Positions 35,805 through 43,807 of a DNA stretch of 64,000 nucleotides are shown here, piece by piece (the stretch's first letter is position 1; each line of letters starts with the position of its first letter). The DNA comes from Microbulbifer sp. ALW1. GTDB taxonomy: Bacteria; Pseudomonadota; Gammaproteobacteria; Pseudomonadales; Cellvibrionaceae. Where the stretch lies: assembly GCF_009903625.1 (NCBI RefSeq), contig NZ_CP047569.1, forward strand, positions 1,892,501-1,956,500. The letters are read 5' to 3'. The position numbers and the translations under genes were made by a program. The notes below the pieces were generated by a model. That model worked only from the letters and a program-made list of their open reading frames with translations. It did no database searches and had not been told where the DNA came from.

Positions 35805-37124
35805 ATGAGTGATTTTTCCATCCGCCGGCTGGACGCCGGCAGCCCGGAGTTTTCCGAGAGCCTCGATCGTCTGCTGGCCTGGGAGTCGGTGGCGGATCAT
35901 CAGGTCGAAACCGTGGTGGCAGAAATTCTGGCGCAGGTGAAGGCGCGGGGTGATGCGGCACTGGTCGAGTACACCAATCGCTTTGATCGTCGAAACCTGC
36001 AAGGGGCGGCGGAATTTTGCCTGCAGCAGTCAGACCTGCAGTCCGCGCTGGAGCGGATTCCTGCGGAAAAGCGGATGGCGCTGGAAATTGCGGCCAAGCG
36101 CGTGCGTGCGTATCACGAACATCAGCTGCAGTCGTCTTGGCAGTACCAGGAGGACGATGGCACCATCCTAGGACAGCAGATTACCCCGATGGAGCGTGTG
36201 GGTATCTACGTGCCTGGGGGGAAAGCCAGCTATCCGTCGTCCGTGCTGATGAATGCGATCCCGGCGAAAGTGGCCGGAGTGGATGAGGTTTTGATGGTGG
36301 TGCCGGCCCCGGATGGCCAGCTCAATGACCTGGTGCTGGCCGCCGCGGCCATTGCCGGAGTGGATCGGGTGTATACCGTTGGCGGCGCCCAGGCAGTCGC
36401 GGCTTTGGCGTATGGCACTGAGTCTATCGCCAGGGTCGACAAGATTGTCGGACCGGGAAATATTTTCGTTGCTTCAGCCAAGCGTGCGGTGTTTGGCCAG
36501 GTCGCCATCGACATGATTGCCGGGCCTTCCGAGATCCTGGTGATTTGCGATGGAAAAACCGATCCGGACTGGATTGCCATGGATCTGTTGTCCCAGGCGG
36601 AGCACGATGAGCAGGCACAGTCGATCCTGTTGTGCCCGGATGCCGCTTTCCTGGACGCCGTAGAGGTGTCTTTGCAGAAACTGCTGCAGCAATTGCCCCG
36701 CAATGAAATTGCCAATCGCTCCATTGCCGACCGCGGAGCATTAGTCCTGGTCAGTGATATCGCCCAGGCGATAGAAATCGGCAACCGAATAGCCCCCGAG
36801 CATTTGGAGGTCTCGGTGGATGACCCGGAGCAATATCTACCCCAGATCCGTCACGCAGGTGCAATTTTCCTGGGGCGTTACACCGCAGAAGCCCTGGGGG
36901 ATTATTGTGCGGGCCCCAACCATGTGTTGCCCACGAGCGGCACAGCGCGCTTTTCGTCGCCCCTGGGGGTTTATGATTTCCAGAAGCGCAGCTCCATCAT
37001 CTACTGTTCGCCGCAAGGGGCAGATACCCTCGGTCGCGTTGCATCAACTCTGGCCAAGGGCGAGGGGCTGGATGCGCACGCCCGGTCTGCGGAGTATCGG
37101 TTGGCTGAGGAAATACAAAGCTGA
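35805..37124 (+). CDS. hisD: Histidinol dehydrogenase HisD
   Basis: A 439-residue zinc enzyme. [24 protein letters not shown] (around 125-150), [21 protein letters not shown] and the [15 protein letters not shown] zinc-binding segment, plus [13 protein letters not shown], are standard HisD motifs. It performs the last two steps of histidine synthesis. The ATG at 35805 ([10 protein letters not shown]) is used instead of an in-frame start 36 nt upstream. The stop (TGA at 37122) is repeated 9 nt later in frame within a GCTGAACAG/GCTGATCGG duplication. Confidence 0.95.
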   Translation: MSDFSIRRLDAGSPEFSESLDRLLAWESVADHQVETVVAEILAQVKARGDAALVEYTNRFDRRNLQGAAEFCLQQSDLQSALERIPAEKRMALEIAAKRVRAYHEHQLQSSWQYQEDDGTILGQQITPMERVGIYVPGGKASYPSSVLMNAIPAKVAGVDEVLMVVPAPDGQLNDLVLAAAAIAGVDRVYTVGGAQAVAALAYGTESIARVDKIVGPGNIFVASAKRAVFGQVAIDMIAGPSEILVICDGKTDPDWIAMDLLSQAEHDEQAQSILLCPDAAFLDAVEVSLQKLLQQLPRNEIANRSIADRGALVLVSDIAQAIEIGNRIAPEHLEVSVDDPEQYLPQIRHAGAIFLGRYTAEALGDYCAGPNHVLPTSGTARFSSPLGVYDFQKRSSIIYCSPQGADTLGRVASTLAKGEGLDAHARSAEYRLAEEIQS

Positions 37125-37181
37125 ACAGGCTGATCGGTTAGGGGCGCCAGCGCACGCTTCGCGCCCTAGTGTCTTGGATTG

Positions 37182-38339
37182 TTAGCTGCGGCTGCGGGAT
37201 TGAGGCCGCTCGGATACCGTCGCTTGCGTGGTGCGTATCTCACCGTTGCGCACATAGATGATGCTTACCACTTCTCCAGGTCTGAGCGTGGCCATTGCTG
37301 CAATACCATGCTTGCCGTCGTTGATCGGGTCGTCATTGATGTGGGTGATCACATCCCCTGGTTTCAAGCCGGCCTGATCGGCAGGCCCCTGGTTGTAGAT
37401 GGCGGTGATGATGACACCGTTGGTCGAGGCCAGGTTGAAGGAGCGGGCAAGCTGCGGAGACAGCGTCTGTGCCTCAATACCCAGCCAGCCGGGAACCACT
37501 CTTCCAAATTCAATAATGTCCTGCATGATTTTGAGGGCGATATTGGCGGGAATCGCAAAGCTGATACCGCCGACCGAGCCGCTCTGGTTCAGGATTGAAG
37601 TATTTATCCCCAGTAATTTACCGCGCGCATCGACCAAGGCACCGCCAGAGTTGCCTGGGTTAACGGCGGCATCGGTTTGCAGGAAGTTCAATAGATAGCT
37701 GCCGGTCCCCGTATTACTGAGGTCGCGGCCGGTAGCGCTGATGATTCCCTGGGTGACTGTTTGCCCGACACCGAAGGGGTTGCCGATCGCCAGTACTACA
37801 TCCCCCACCTGTGTCTTGTCTGGTTCCCCAACAGCGATAGCGGTCAGATTGTCGAGGTCGATTTTCAGGACCGCGAGGTCGAAGTCTGAATCGGAGCCCA
37901 CGATCCTGGCCTGGGCCTCGCGACCGTCCGACAGCACGATGGCAATTTCTTCCGCAGCGGCGATCACGTGGTAGTTAGTCAGTACATAGCCTTCTTCATT
38001 GACGATAACCCCGGATCCCAGATTGGCCGCCATGCGCTCCTGCTGAAGCTGGTTCATTTTGTCAAACCAGTGGCGGTACAGGGGGTGATTGGCCAGCGGG
38101 TGATTGGCGTACGGGGAGCGCTGTTGGGAAACTTTTTTGCGAGTGAAAATGTTGACGACGGCAGGGCCCGCCAGGTTGACAGCACTGGCGTAGGAGATTG
38201 GTCCCTGGGCGTCACCGGCTGCAGGAGCGGATTGATCCTGAGTGCGCAGGTGCGGAAAGGCGAGTAACAGTGCTGCGGCTACCAGCAGGCCAATGGCGGC
38301 CGGGATGGCCCAGTCTTGTAGAAATCGTTGTGGTGACAC
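37182..38339 (-). CDS. degS: Membrane-anchored serine endoprotease DegS/AlgW
   Basis: A 385-residue HtrA protease with one N-terminal membrane anchor (about 11-30), a trypsin-like domain and a single PDZ domain (about 285-370), i.e. DegS/AlgW layout rather than two-PDZ DegP. The triad is His124 (TNYHVI), Asp154 (SDFDLAVLKID) and Ser231 (NPGNSGGAL). It would cleave the RseA/MucA-type anti-sigma factor under envelope stress. The start is GTG at 38339, with AAGGAG upstream. A 15-bp in-frame duplication encodes ANHPLANHPL in the linker before the protease domain, a feature I do not recall from other DegS proteins. Confidence 0.93.
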   Translation of the reverse strand: MSPQRFLQDWAIPAAIGLLVAAALLLAFPHLRTQDQSAPAAGDAQGPISYASAVNLAGPAVVNIFTRKKVSQQRSPYANHPLANHPLYRHWFDKMNQLQQERMAANLGSGVIVNEEGYVLTNYHVIAAAEEIAIVLSDGREAQARIVGSDSDFDLAVLKIDLDNLTAIAVGEPDKTQVGDVVLAIGNPFGVGQTVTQGIISATGRDLSNTGTGSYLLNFLQTDAAVNPGNSGGALVDARGKLLGINTSILNQSGSVGGISFAIPANIALKIMQDIIEFGRVVPGWLGIEAQTLSPQLARSFNLASTNGVIITAIYNQGPADQAGLKPGDVITHINDDPINDGKHGIAAMATLRPGEVVSIIYVRNGEIRTTQATVSERPQSRSRS

Positions 38340-38536
38340 CGACAGCTCCTTGGTTTGTGGCCATTATACGCCTTTTTATGTGCTTTTCGGTTCTAAAGTG
38401 CTCGCTAAGTGTTCTATTCCGGCAGTCGGAGATACGCTCAGGCTACTTGGTGCTGGCGTGGTAATCCGTATAATGTGGCGCTCAAAAAATTTCGTTGAAC
38501 CTGTTCAATTTTTGCCCATATATCCCAGGAGTGTCT

Positions 38537-39727
38537 ATGTCTCTGGTTCGCCCGCACGGCAGTGTCGAGCTGCAGCCCCGCTTTGTTTACGACAGTGAGC
38601 GTCATCATCAGCTGATGCACGAGGCGGAGTCCCTGCCGTCCATCGTGGTCAGTTCCGCCGCGGCAGCCAATGCCGTGATGCTGGGGGCGGGTTACTTCAA
38701 CCCACTGCACGGCTACATGAACCTGGCAGACACCCTGAGTGTTGCGGAAACCCTGCGCACCGCGGATGGCCTGTTCTGGCCGGTGCCGGTGGTAAACATG
38801 GTGGAAGACACTTCGGCCATCGCCGGAGTGAAACGCATTGCGCTGCGCGACCCCAATGTAGAGGGCAACCCGGTGCTGGCGATCATGGACGTGGATGCCA
38901 TCGAGACGGTAACCGACGAGCAGATCAACACCATCGCCGAACACGTTTTCGGTACCCTGGATGATGCCCACCCGGGTGTGGCTACTTTCAAAGGCGCCGG
39001 CCGCCAGTTGATCTCTGGCTCTATTGAAGTGCTGAATTTCAGCTATTTCCAGTCTGACTTCCCGGATACGTTCCGTACCGCAGTGGAAATTCGCAATGAA
39101 TTCGTTGAGCACGGCTGGAGCAAAGTGGTTGCTTTCCAAACCCGTAACCCGATGCATCGCGCCCACGAGGAGCTGTGCAAAATGGCCCTGGAAGCGGTAG
39201 ATGCGGACGGTGTGCTGATTCACATGCTGCTGGGTAAGCTGAAGCCCGGTGATATCCCCGCACACGTACGCGACGCTTCCATTCGGAAAATGGTGGAAGA
39301 TTACTTCCCGAAAAATACCGTGATGGTTACTGGTTATGGCTTTGACATGCTCTACGCCGGCCCGCGGGAAGCGGTGCTGCATGCGGTGTTCCGTCAAAAC
39401 TGTGGCTGTAGCCACCTGATTGTTGGTCGTGACCACGCCGGTGTGGGTGACTACTACGGCGCTTTCGATGCGCAGACCATCTTTGATGACAAGGTGCCGG
39501 AAGGTGCGCTGGAGATTGAAATCTTCCGTGCGGACCACACTGCTTACTCGAAAAAGCTGAATCGCGTGGTGATGATGCGCGATGTGCCGGATCACACCAA
39601 AGACGACTTTATTCTGCTGTCGGGTACCAAGGTCCGTGAAATGCTGGGTAACGGCATTGCGCCGCCTCCGGAGTTCTCTCGCCCGGAAGTTGCCCAGATC
39701 TTGATGGACTATTACCAGAGCCTGTGA
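38537..39727 (+). CDS. sat: Sulfate adenylyltransferase, single-subunit Sat
   Basis: A 396-residue ATP sulfurylase of the homomeric Sat/MET3 class, not the CysDN type. QTRNPMHRAH (201-210) contains the HxxH ATP-binding motif and GRDHAGVGDYYGAFDAQ is the second active-site block. It makes APS from sulfate. The ATG at 38537 has AGGAG at ideal spacing. No APS kinase domain is fused and cysC is not seen, yet a PAPS-reductase-like cysH lies at 57.2 kb. The stop codon lies in a 17-bp tandem duplication and a terminator follows. Confidence 0.94.
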   Translation: MSLVRPHGSVELQPRFVYDSERHHQLMHEAESLPSIVVSSAAAANAVMLGAGYFNPLHGYMNLADTLSVAETLRTADGLFWPVPVVNMVEDTSAIAGVKRIALRDPNVEGNPVLAIMDVDAIETVTDEQINTIAEHVFGTLDDAHPGVATFKGAGRQLISGSIEVLNFSYFQSDFPDTFRTAVEIRNEFVEHGWSKVVAFQTRNPMHRAHEELCKMALEAVDADGVLIHMLLGKLKPGDIPAHVRDASIRKMVEDYFPKNTVMVTGYGFDMLYAGPREAVLHAVFRQNCGCSHLIVGRDHAGVGDYYGAFDAQTIFDDKVPEGALEIEIFRADHTAYSKKLNRVVMMRDVPDHTKDDFILLSGTKVREMLGNGIAPPPEFSRPEVAQILMDYYQSL

Positions 39728-39746
39728 AGTACCAGGGTCTGTGAAG
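39713..39746. repeat. 17-bp tandem duplication including the sat stop codon
   Basis: Two 17-bp copies (TACCAGAGCCTGTGAAG and TACCAGGGTCTGTGAAG) cover the last codons and the TGA of sat and repeat them directly downstream. The 17-nt shift puts the second TGA out of frame. Confidence 0.85.
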
Positions 39747-39763
39747 CTTTGAGCTTCGAATAG

Positions 39764-39798
39764 CCAAAAAAAGGCGGGTATCACCCGCCTTTTTTTGT
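39764..39798. terminator. Bidirectional intrinsic terminator after sat
   Basis: AGGCGGGT and ACCCGCCT form the stem around a short loop, with seven A upstream and seven T downstream. It serves sat and the convergent zapG. Confidence 0.92.
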
Positions 39799-39837
39799 GC
39801 GCGCCCGAAAGCGCTGATGTTAGTTGCTCGGCAATAT

Positions 39838-40305
39838 CTAACGGTTCACCACCTCTGCCGTCGGCGCGGGCGTTGGCGCTGTCTGCTCTTTGTCCAGGCC
39901 GAAATCTTCAGATAGGGTGCCTTTGGCGCCCGGCTCTTTAGGGGCCCAGTCTCTGGGGGGGAGCACTCGAAGGTTGTCGTCGTTGTCGCTCAATTTGCCG
40001 CTGCCGGCCTCCAGCATCTGGCGACCGATATCCTGGCTCGACAGTCGCATGGCGCTGTTGGCGAGGTACTCGTGCACGTCGCGATAGCTCTGGGTCAGGT
40101 TGTGAACCAATTGTGCAGTTTGGTCAAAATGCTCGTTGACCTGCAACTGGAAGTCTTCCAGTTTGGTATTGGCTTCCTTCAGGCGCAGTTCCAGCTCCTG
40201 GGTGCGGTCAATATTCTGGCGGCTGCGGGTAGCGAGGAAGGCCAGCAGGGCTCCCAGGGCGAGGCCGGCGACGCCGACCAGAATTAAAATCGAAGTTGAG
40301 TGCAC
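39838..40305 (-). CDS. zapG: Z-ring/envelope protein ZapG (YhcB, DUF1043)
   Basis: A 155-residue protein with one N-terminal membrane helix (about 5-25), a coiled-coil region and the DUF1043 signature (FDQTAQLVHNLTQSYRDVHEYLANSAMRL, about 60-88). YhcB/ZapG links cell division, rod shape and envelope synthesis at the inner membrane. The start is GTG at 40305 behind a strong GAGGAGG. The C-terminal tail is Pro/Thr-rich. It is divergent from zapE, another division-associated gene. Confidence 0.92.
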   Translation of the reverse strand: MHSTSILILVGVAGLALGALLAFLATRSRQNIDRTQELELRLKEANTKLEDFQLQVNEHFDQTAQLVHNLTQSYRDVHEYLANSAMRLSSQDIGRQMLEAGSGKLSDNDDNLRVLPPRDWAPKEPGAKGTLSEDFGLDKEQTAPTPAPTAEVVNR

Positions 40306-40548
40306 GTTACTTCCTCCTCATATAAAAAGTGGCACCGGCCATCCGTGACGGTGACCTTATTATACGCAAATCCAACCGCGGTGCTGTGCTGAGGTTTATG
40401 CCAAGTCGTGACGGATTTGGTAAAGTGCGCGCCACTTGCCGGCCGGTCGGCTTTCCGGTGTTTGCTTGACTGTGATGATGCGCGCCTCCGCTGCCGCCAG
40501 TTTCGCAAGGTATTCTCAAGTTTAATGAATGGTTATGGATTGATGGTC

Positions 40549-41679
40549 ATGGAACAGCGCCAGTCTGCGCCCCCTCGTATGACACCCATGCAGCGCTATG
40601 AGCGCGATTTGCAGCGCCCGGATTTTGTTGCTGACCCGGCGCAGAAGGCGGCCGTTGCCGAATTGCAGGATTTGTACGACCGCTTGTTGGCCGATCGGCG
40701 CAAGGGCGGTTTTGTGGGCAGTTTGCGGCGCATCTGGCGCAAACCGAGCGGGCCGGAGACGGGGCTGTATTTCTGGGGGGGCGTGGGGCGGGGCAAAACC
40801 TACCTGATGGATGCTTTTTTTGAAGCGCTGCCCCTCGAGCGCAAGCAGCGGACTCACTTTCACCGGTTTATGCGCGATGTGCATCGGCAATTGAAGGCGC
40901 TGGCCGGGGAAAAGAACCCGCTGGAAAAAGTCGCCGACCGGATTGCGGAGCGGGCGCTGGTGCTCTGCTTCGATGAGTTCTTTGTCTCCGATATCACCGA
41001 TGCCATGATCCTGGCAAATTTGCTGCAGGCGCTGTTCGAGCGGGGGGTTACCCTGGTGGCAACGTCCAATATTGTGCCTGAGGGACTATATAAGGATGGC
41101 TTGCAGCGGGCGCGCTTTCTGCCCGCGATTGCCCTGCTGCAGGAGCACACCAAAGTAATCAATGTGGATAACGGAGTCGATTACCGGCTGCGCGCACTGG
41201 AGATGGCGGAGCTCTACCATTCTCCACTGGACGCGGGGGCAGATGCCAGCCTGGAGCAGTCGTTCGGTAACCTGATGGTGGAAGGTTGCGAGGTGCGTGA
41301 AGTGGTAAAGCTGGATATCGAGGGGCGGCCGATTGTTGCCAACCGTGTGGCGGATGATGTGGCCTGGTTTGAATTTACTGAGCTTTGCGACGGTCCCCGC
41401 TCGCAGAATGACTATATCGAGCTGGCGCGGGAGTTCCACACGGTATTGCTGGCGAATGTGCCGCGTTTTGATGAGCGCATGGAGAGCCAGGCGCGCCGCT
41501 TTATTAATTTGATTGATGAATTCTACGACCGCTGCGTCAAATTGGTTATTTCCGCGGCCGAACCGGTGGAGTCCCTGTATGGCGGGCGCCAATTGCGGTT
41601 CGAGTTTGAGCGCACCGTAAGCCGCTTGCAGGAGATGCAATCCCGGGAATATCTGGCGAGGCCGCACCGCCCAGAGTGA
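40549..41679 (+). CDS. zapE: Cell division ATPase ZapE (AFG1 family)
   Basis: A 376-residue P-loop ATPase. FWGGVGRGKTYLMD (Walker A, 77-84), HFHRFMRDVHRQL, LCFDEFFVSDITDAMIL (Walker B) and ATSNIVPEGLYKDGLQR are family hallmarks. ZapE destabilises FtsZ polymers in an ATP-dependent manner in E. coli; AFG1 homologues act in mitochondrial quality control. The start is uncertain among ATGs at 40525, 40543 and 40549; 40549 gives MEQRQSAPPRMTP shortly before the conserved QRYERDL. Confidence 0.93.
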   Translation: MEQRQSAPPRMTPMQRYERDLQRPDFVADPAQKAAVAELQDLYDRLLADRRKGGFVGSLRRIWRKPSGPETGLYFWGGVGRGKTYLMDAFFEALPLERKQRTHFHRFMRDVHRQLKALAGEKNPLEKVADRIAERALVLCFDEFFVSDITDAMILANLLQALFERGVTLVATSNIVPEGLYKDGLQRARFLPAIALLQEHTKVINVDNGVDYRLRALEMAELYHSPLDAGADASLEQSFGNLMVEGCEVREVVKLDIEGRPIVANRVADDVAWFEFTELCDGPRSQNDYIELAREFHTVLLANVPRFDERMESQARRFINLIDEFYDRCVKLVISAAEPVESLYGGRQLRFEFERTVSRLQEMQSREYLARPHRPE

Positions 41680-41772
41680 TGCGTGCTGACACTATGTTGT
41701 CAGGGCGTTGTAGGCCCTTCCGGGTGGTGAGATGGTGAGGTATAACTGGTCACAAGTTGGCCAACTTTCTGC

Positions 41773-41801
41773 TTGAAAAGCCCCGGGCGCTTATGTAGTA
41801 T
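41773..41801 (+). promoter_or_regulatory. Sigma-70 promoter of rplM-rpsI
   Basis: TTGAAA (41773-41778) and TAGTAT (41796-41801) with a 17-nt spacer, about 50 nt upstream of the rplM start. The leader between contains GGCCC and GGGCC flanking ATTCTA (41823-41839), a small hairpin that could take part in L13 autoregulation. Confidence 0.7.
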
Positions 41802-41858
41802 TCGCGCTCTTTTCGTGGGACGGCCCAATTCTAGGGCCATGTACAGGTGTTTTATAAC

Positions 41859-42287
41859 ATGAAGACTTACAGTGCCAAGCCGGAAGCGGTAACTCGCGAC
41901 TGGTACATTGTTGACGCTGCCGACAAGACTCTTGGTCGTATTTCCGCCGAGATCGCTAGTCGTCTGCGCGGCAAGCACAAGCCTGAATACACCCCACACG
42001 TGGATACCGGTGATTACATCGTTGTGATCAATGCGGAAAAAGTTCGCGTGACGGGCAATAAGGCCAAAGCCAAGATCTACCACAGCCACTCCGGCTACCC
42101 TGGTGGTCTTAAATCCATTAGCTTTGAGAAGCTGATCGACAAGGCGCCTGAGCGCACTATTCAAAGTGCAGTAAAAGGCATGCTTCCGAAAGGTCCTCTG
42201 GGCCGCGCCATGTTCAAGAAACTGAAGGTGTATAAAGGTAGCGAACATCCTCATGCGGCCCAGCAGCCGATTGAACTGTCGATCTAA
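41859..42287 (+). CDS. rplM: 50S ribosomal protein L13
   Basis: A 142-residue protein of standard length. [27 protein letters not shown] and the [16 protein letters not shown] segment are typical for L13. The ATG at 41859 matches the usual N-terminus; an in-frame start 12 nt earlier is not conserved. It forms the classical two-gene operon with rpsI. Confidence 0.98.
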   Translation: MKTYSAKPEAVTRDWYIVDAADKTLGRISAEIASRLRGKHKPEYTPHVDTGDYIVVINAEKVRVTGNKAKAKIYHSHSGYPGGLKSISFEKLIDKAPERTIQSAVKGMLPKGPLGRAMFKKLKVYKGSEHPHAAQQPIELSI

Positions 42288-42300
42288 ACGGAACATTCTC

Positions 42301-42693
42301 ATGGCAACTACTCAATACTACGGTACCGGCCGCCGCAAAACCTCCACCGCTCGTGTATTCATTGCGCAGGGTGAAGGTCAAATCAGCGTTAACGGTCGCA
42401 CTCTCGACGAATACTTCGGCCGTGAAGTGGCGCGCATGATCGTGCGTCAGCCGCTGGAACTGGTCGACATGGTCGAAAAATTTGACATCAACGTCACTGT
42501 AAAGGGCGGCGGTTCCTTCGGTCAGGCGGGTGCTATCCGTCACGGCCTGACTCGCGCTCTGATGCAATACGACGAGTCCCTGCGTCAGCCGCTGCGTGCA
42601 GCCGGCTTCGTAACTCGCGATGCACGTGCCGTTGAGCGTAAGAAAGTCGGTCTGCGCAAAGCGCGTAAGAAGCCGCAATTCTCCAAGCGTTAA
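42301..42693 (+). CDS. rpsI: 30S ribosomal protein S9
   Basis: A 130-residue S9, starting [20 protein letters not shown] and ending in the conserved basic tail KPQFSKR that reaches the P-site tRNA. It follows rplM by 13 nt and is closed by a strong terminator. Confidence 0.98.
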   Translation: MATTQYYGTGRRKTSTARVFIAQGEGQISVNGRTLDEYFGREVARMIVRQPLELVDMVEKFDINVTVKGGGSFGQAGAIRHGLTRALMQYDESLRQPLRAAGFVTRDARAVERKKVGLRKARKKPQFSKR

Positions 42694-42713
42694 GCGAGAA
42701 TTTCAGTTTTTTC

Positions 42714-42742
42714 TGGCCCGGCAAATGCCGGGCTTTTTTTTG
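42714..42742 (+). terminator. Intrinsic terminator after rpsI
   Basis: The stem GCCCGGC/GCCGGGC with an AAAT loop is followed by eight T, 21 nt after the rpsI stop. Confidence 0.93.
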
Positions 42743-43207
42743 TCTGCACGTCGTCGTGAGGCGGTGTTTGCAGTTCCAGTCTGTCTAAAATGCCGCCAGT
42801 TCGCTGCGAGGTTCCCGAAGTTCCCCTCGGGTTTCGCCTTGTATCAATTTGGCATTTTCTTTAACATTGCGCGAATTTCTATCCGCTTGCACTTGGGGTT
42901 TGGCTACTTTGTTCTATGGTCAAGCGAGCGGGCCAGTTGTAGGGGAGTTTCTGTCTTAAGTCTCTGATTTTGCAGTAGTGAGCTACTTGCTGCTGTTCGG
43001 GTGCTCTGTTCGGTCTGGTCCTGAGTTGTCATCTCGGATCTTTGGGGCGAGCGCCACATCGCCATCTGCCGGCTCCCTGGAGTCGTTTTTGTATTGGCAT
43101 TCGAGATTTTCTACAGAGATTTTCCAGTGTTTTTTTTGGGTTTGGGCCAGTCAGTTTCGGGCTTGCTTTGGGTGAGTCACGGGACGCTGTGATGGGAGAA
43201 CTACGTC
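42743..43207. other. rpsI-petA intergenic region
   Basis: About 465 bp that must contain the petA promoter. It is T-rich and of lower GC than its neighbours, with no convincing coding frame or repeat. I could not settle on a promoter. GGGAGA at 43194-43199 is the petA ribosome binding site. Confidence 0.5.
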
Positions 43208-43807
43208 ATGAGTGATGACGGTGTAAATGTGGGGCGTCGTCGATTTCTGACCGCTGCTACCTCTGTTGTGGGTGGCGCAGGTGCGGTCGGAGTCGCAGTA
43301 CCTTTTGTCGCCTCCTGGAATCCGAGTGCCAAGGCGAAAGCTGCCGGCGCGCCGGTCAAGTACAATATCGGCAAGTTGGAGGCGGGCCAGATGGTCACCG
43401 TAGAGTGGCGAGGCAAGCCGGTCTACGTTGTGCGCCGCACCCAGGAGACGCTGGACAATCTGGTCAAAGTGGATCCGCTGCTGCGTGATCCCAAGTCTGC
43501 TGAGTCCAATCAGCCTGCGTACGTCGATCCCGAAAACCGTGCCATCAAGGCTCAGACTCTGGTTCTCGTCGGCCTCTGTACCCACCTGGGTTGTGCTCCG
43601 ATGTATCGCCCGGAAGTTGGCGCGACCGATCTCGGCGGCAGCGAGTGGATGGGTGGCTTCTTCTGTCCCTGTCACGGTTCAAAATATGACCTGGCCGGCC
43701 GCGTCTACAAAGGTGTTCCCGCGCCGACCAACCTGGATGTGCCGCCTTACTCCTATGAGAGTGACGACGTGATCGTAATTGGTGTAGATCAGGAGGGCGC
43801 CGCATGA
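43208..43807 (+). CDS. petA: Ubiquinol-cytochrome c reductase Rieske iron-sulfur subunit
   Basis: A 199-residue Rieske protein. A Tat-type N-terminus (GRRRFLTAATSVVGG) leads into a membrane helix. The 2Fe-2S ligands are in CTHLGCAP (Cys124, His126) and CPCHGSKYD (Cys153, His156), with Cys129 and Cys155 forming the disulfide. Part of the bc1 complex; the stop overlaps the next start (ATGA), so it is translationally coupled to the fused cytochrome b/c1 gene. Confidence 0.97.
   Translation: MSDDGVNVGRRRFLTAATSVVGGAGAVGVAVPFVASWNPSAKAKAAGAPVKYNIGKLEAGQMVTVEWRGKPVYVVRRTQETLDNLVKVDPLLRDPKSAESNQPAYVDPENRAIKAQTLVLVGLCTHLGCAPMYRPEVGATDLGGSEWMGGFFCPCHGSKYDLAGRVYKGVPAPTNLDVPPYSYESDDVIVIGVDQEGAA

Noticed and set aside
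38438..39784. A 448-codon open frame opposite sat
   Set aside because: Antisense to a conserved ATP sulfurylase and runs through its terminator; no motif.
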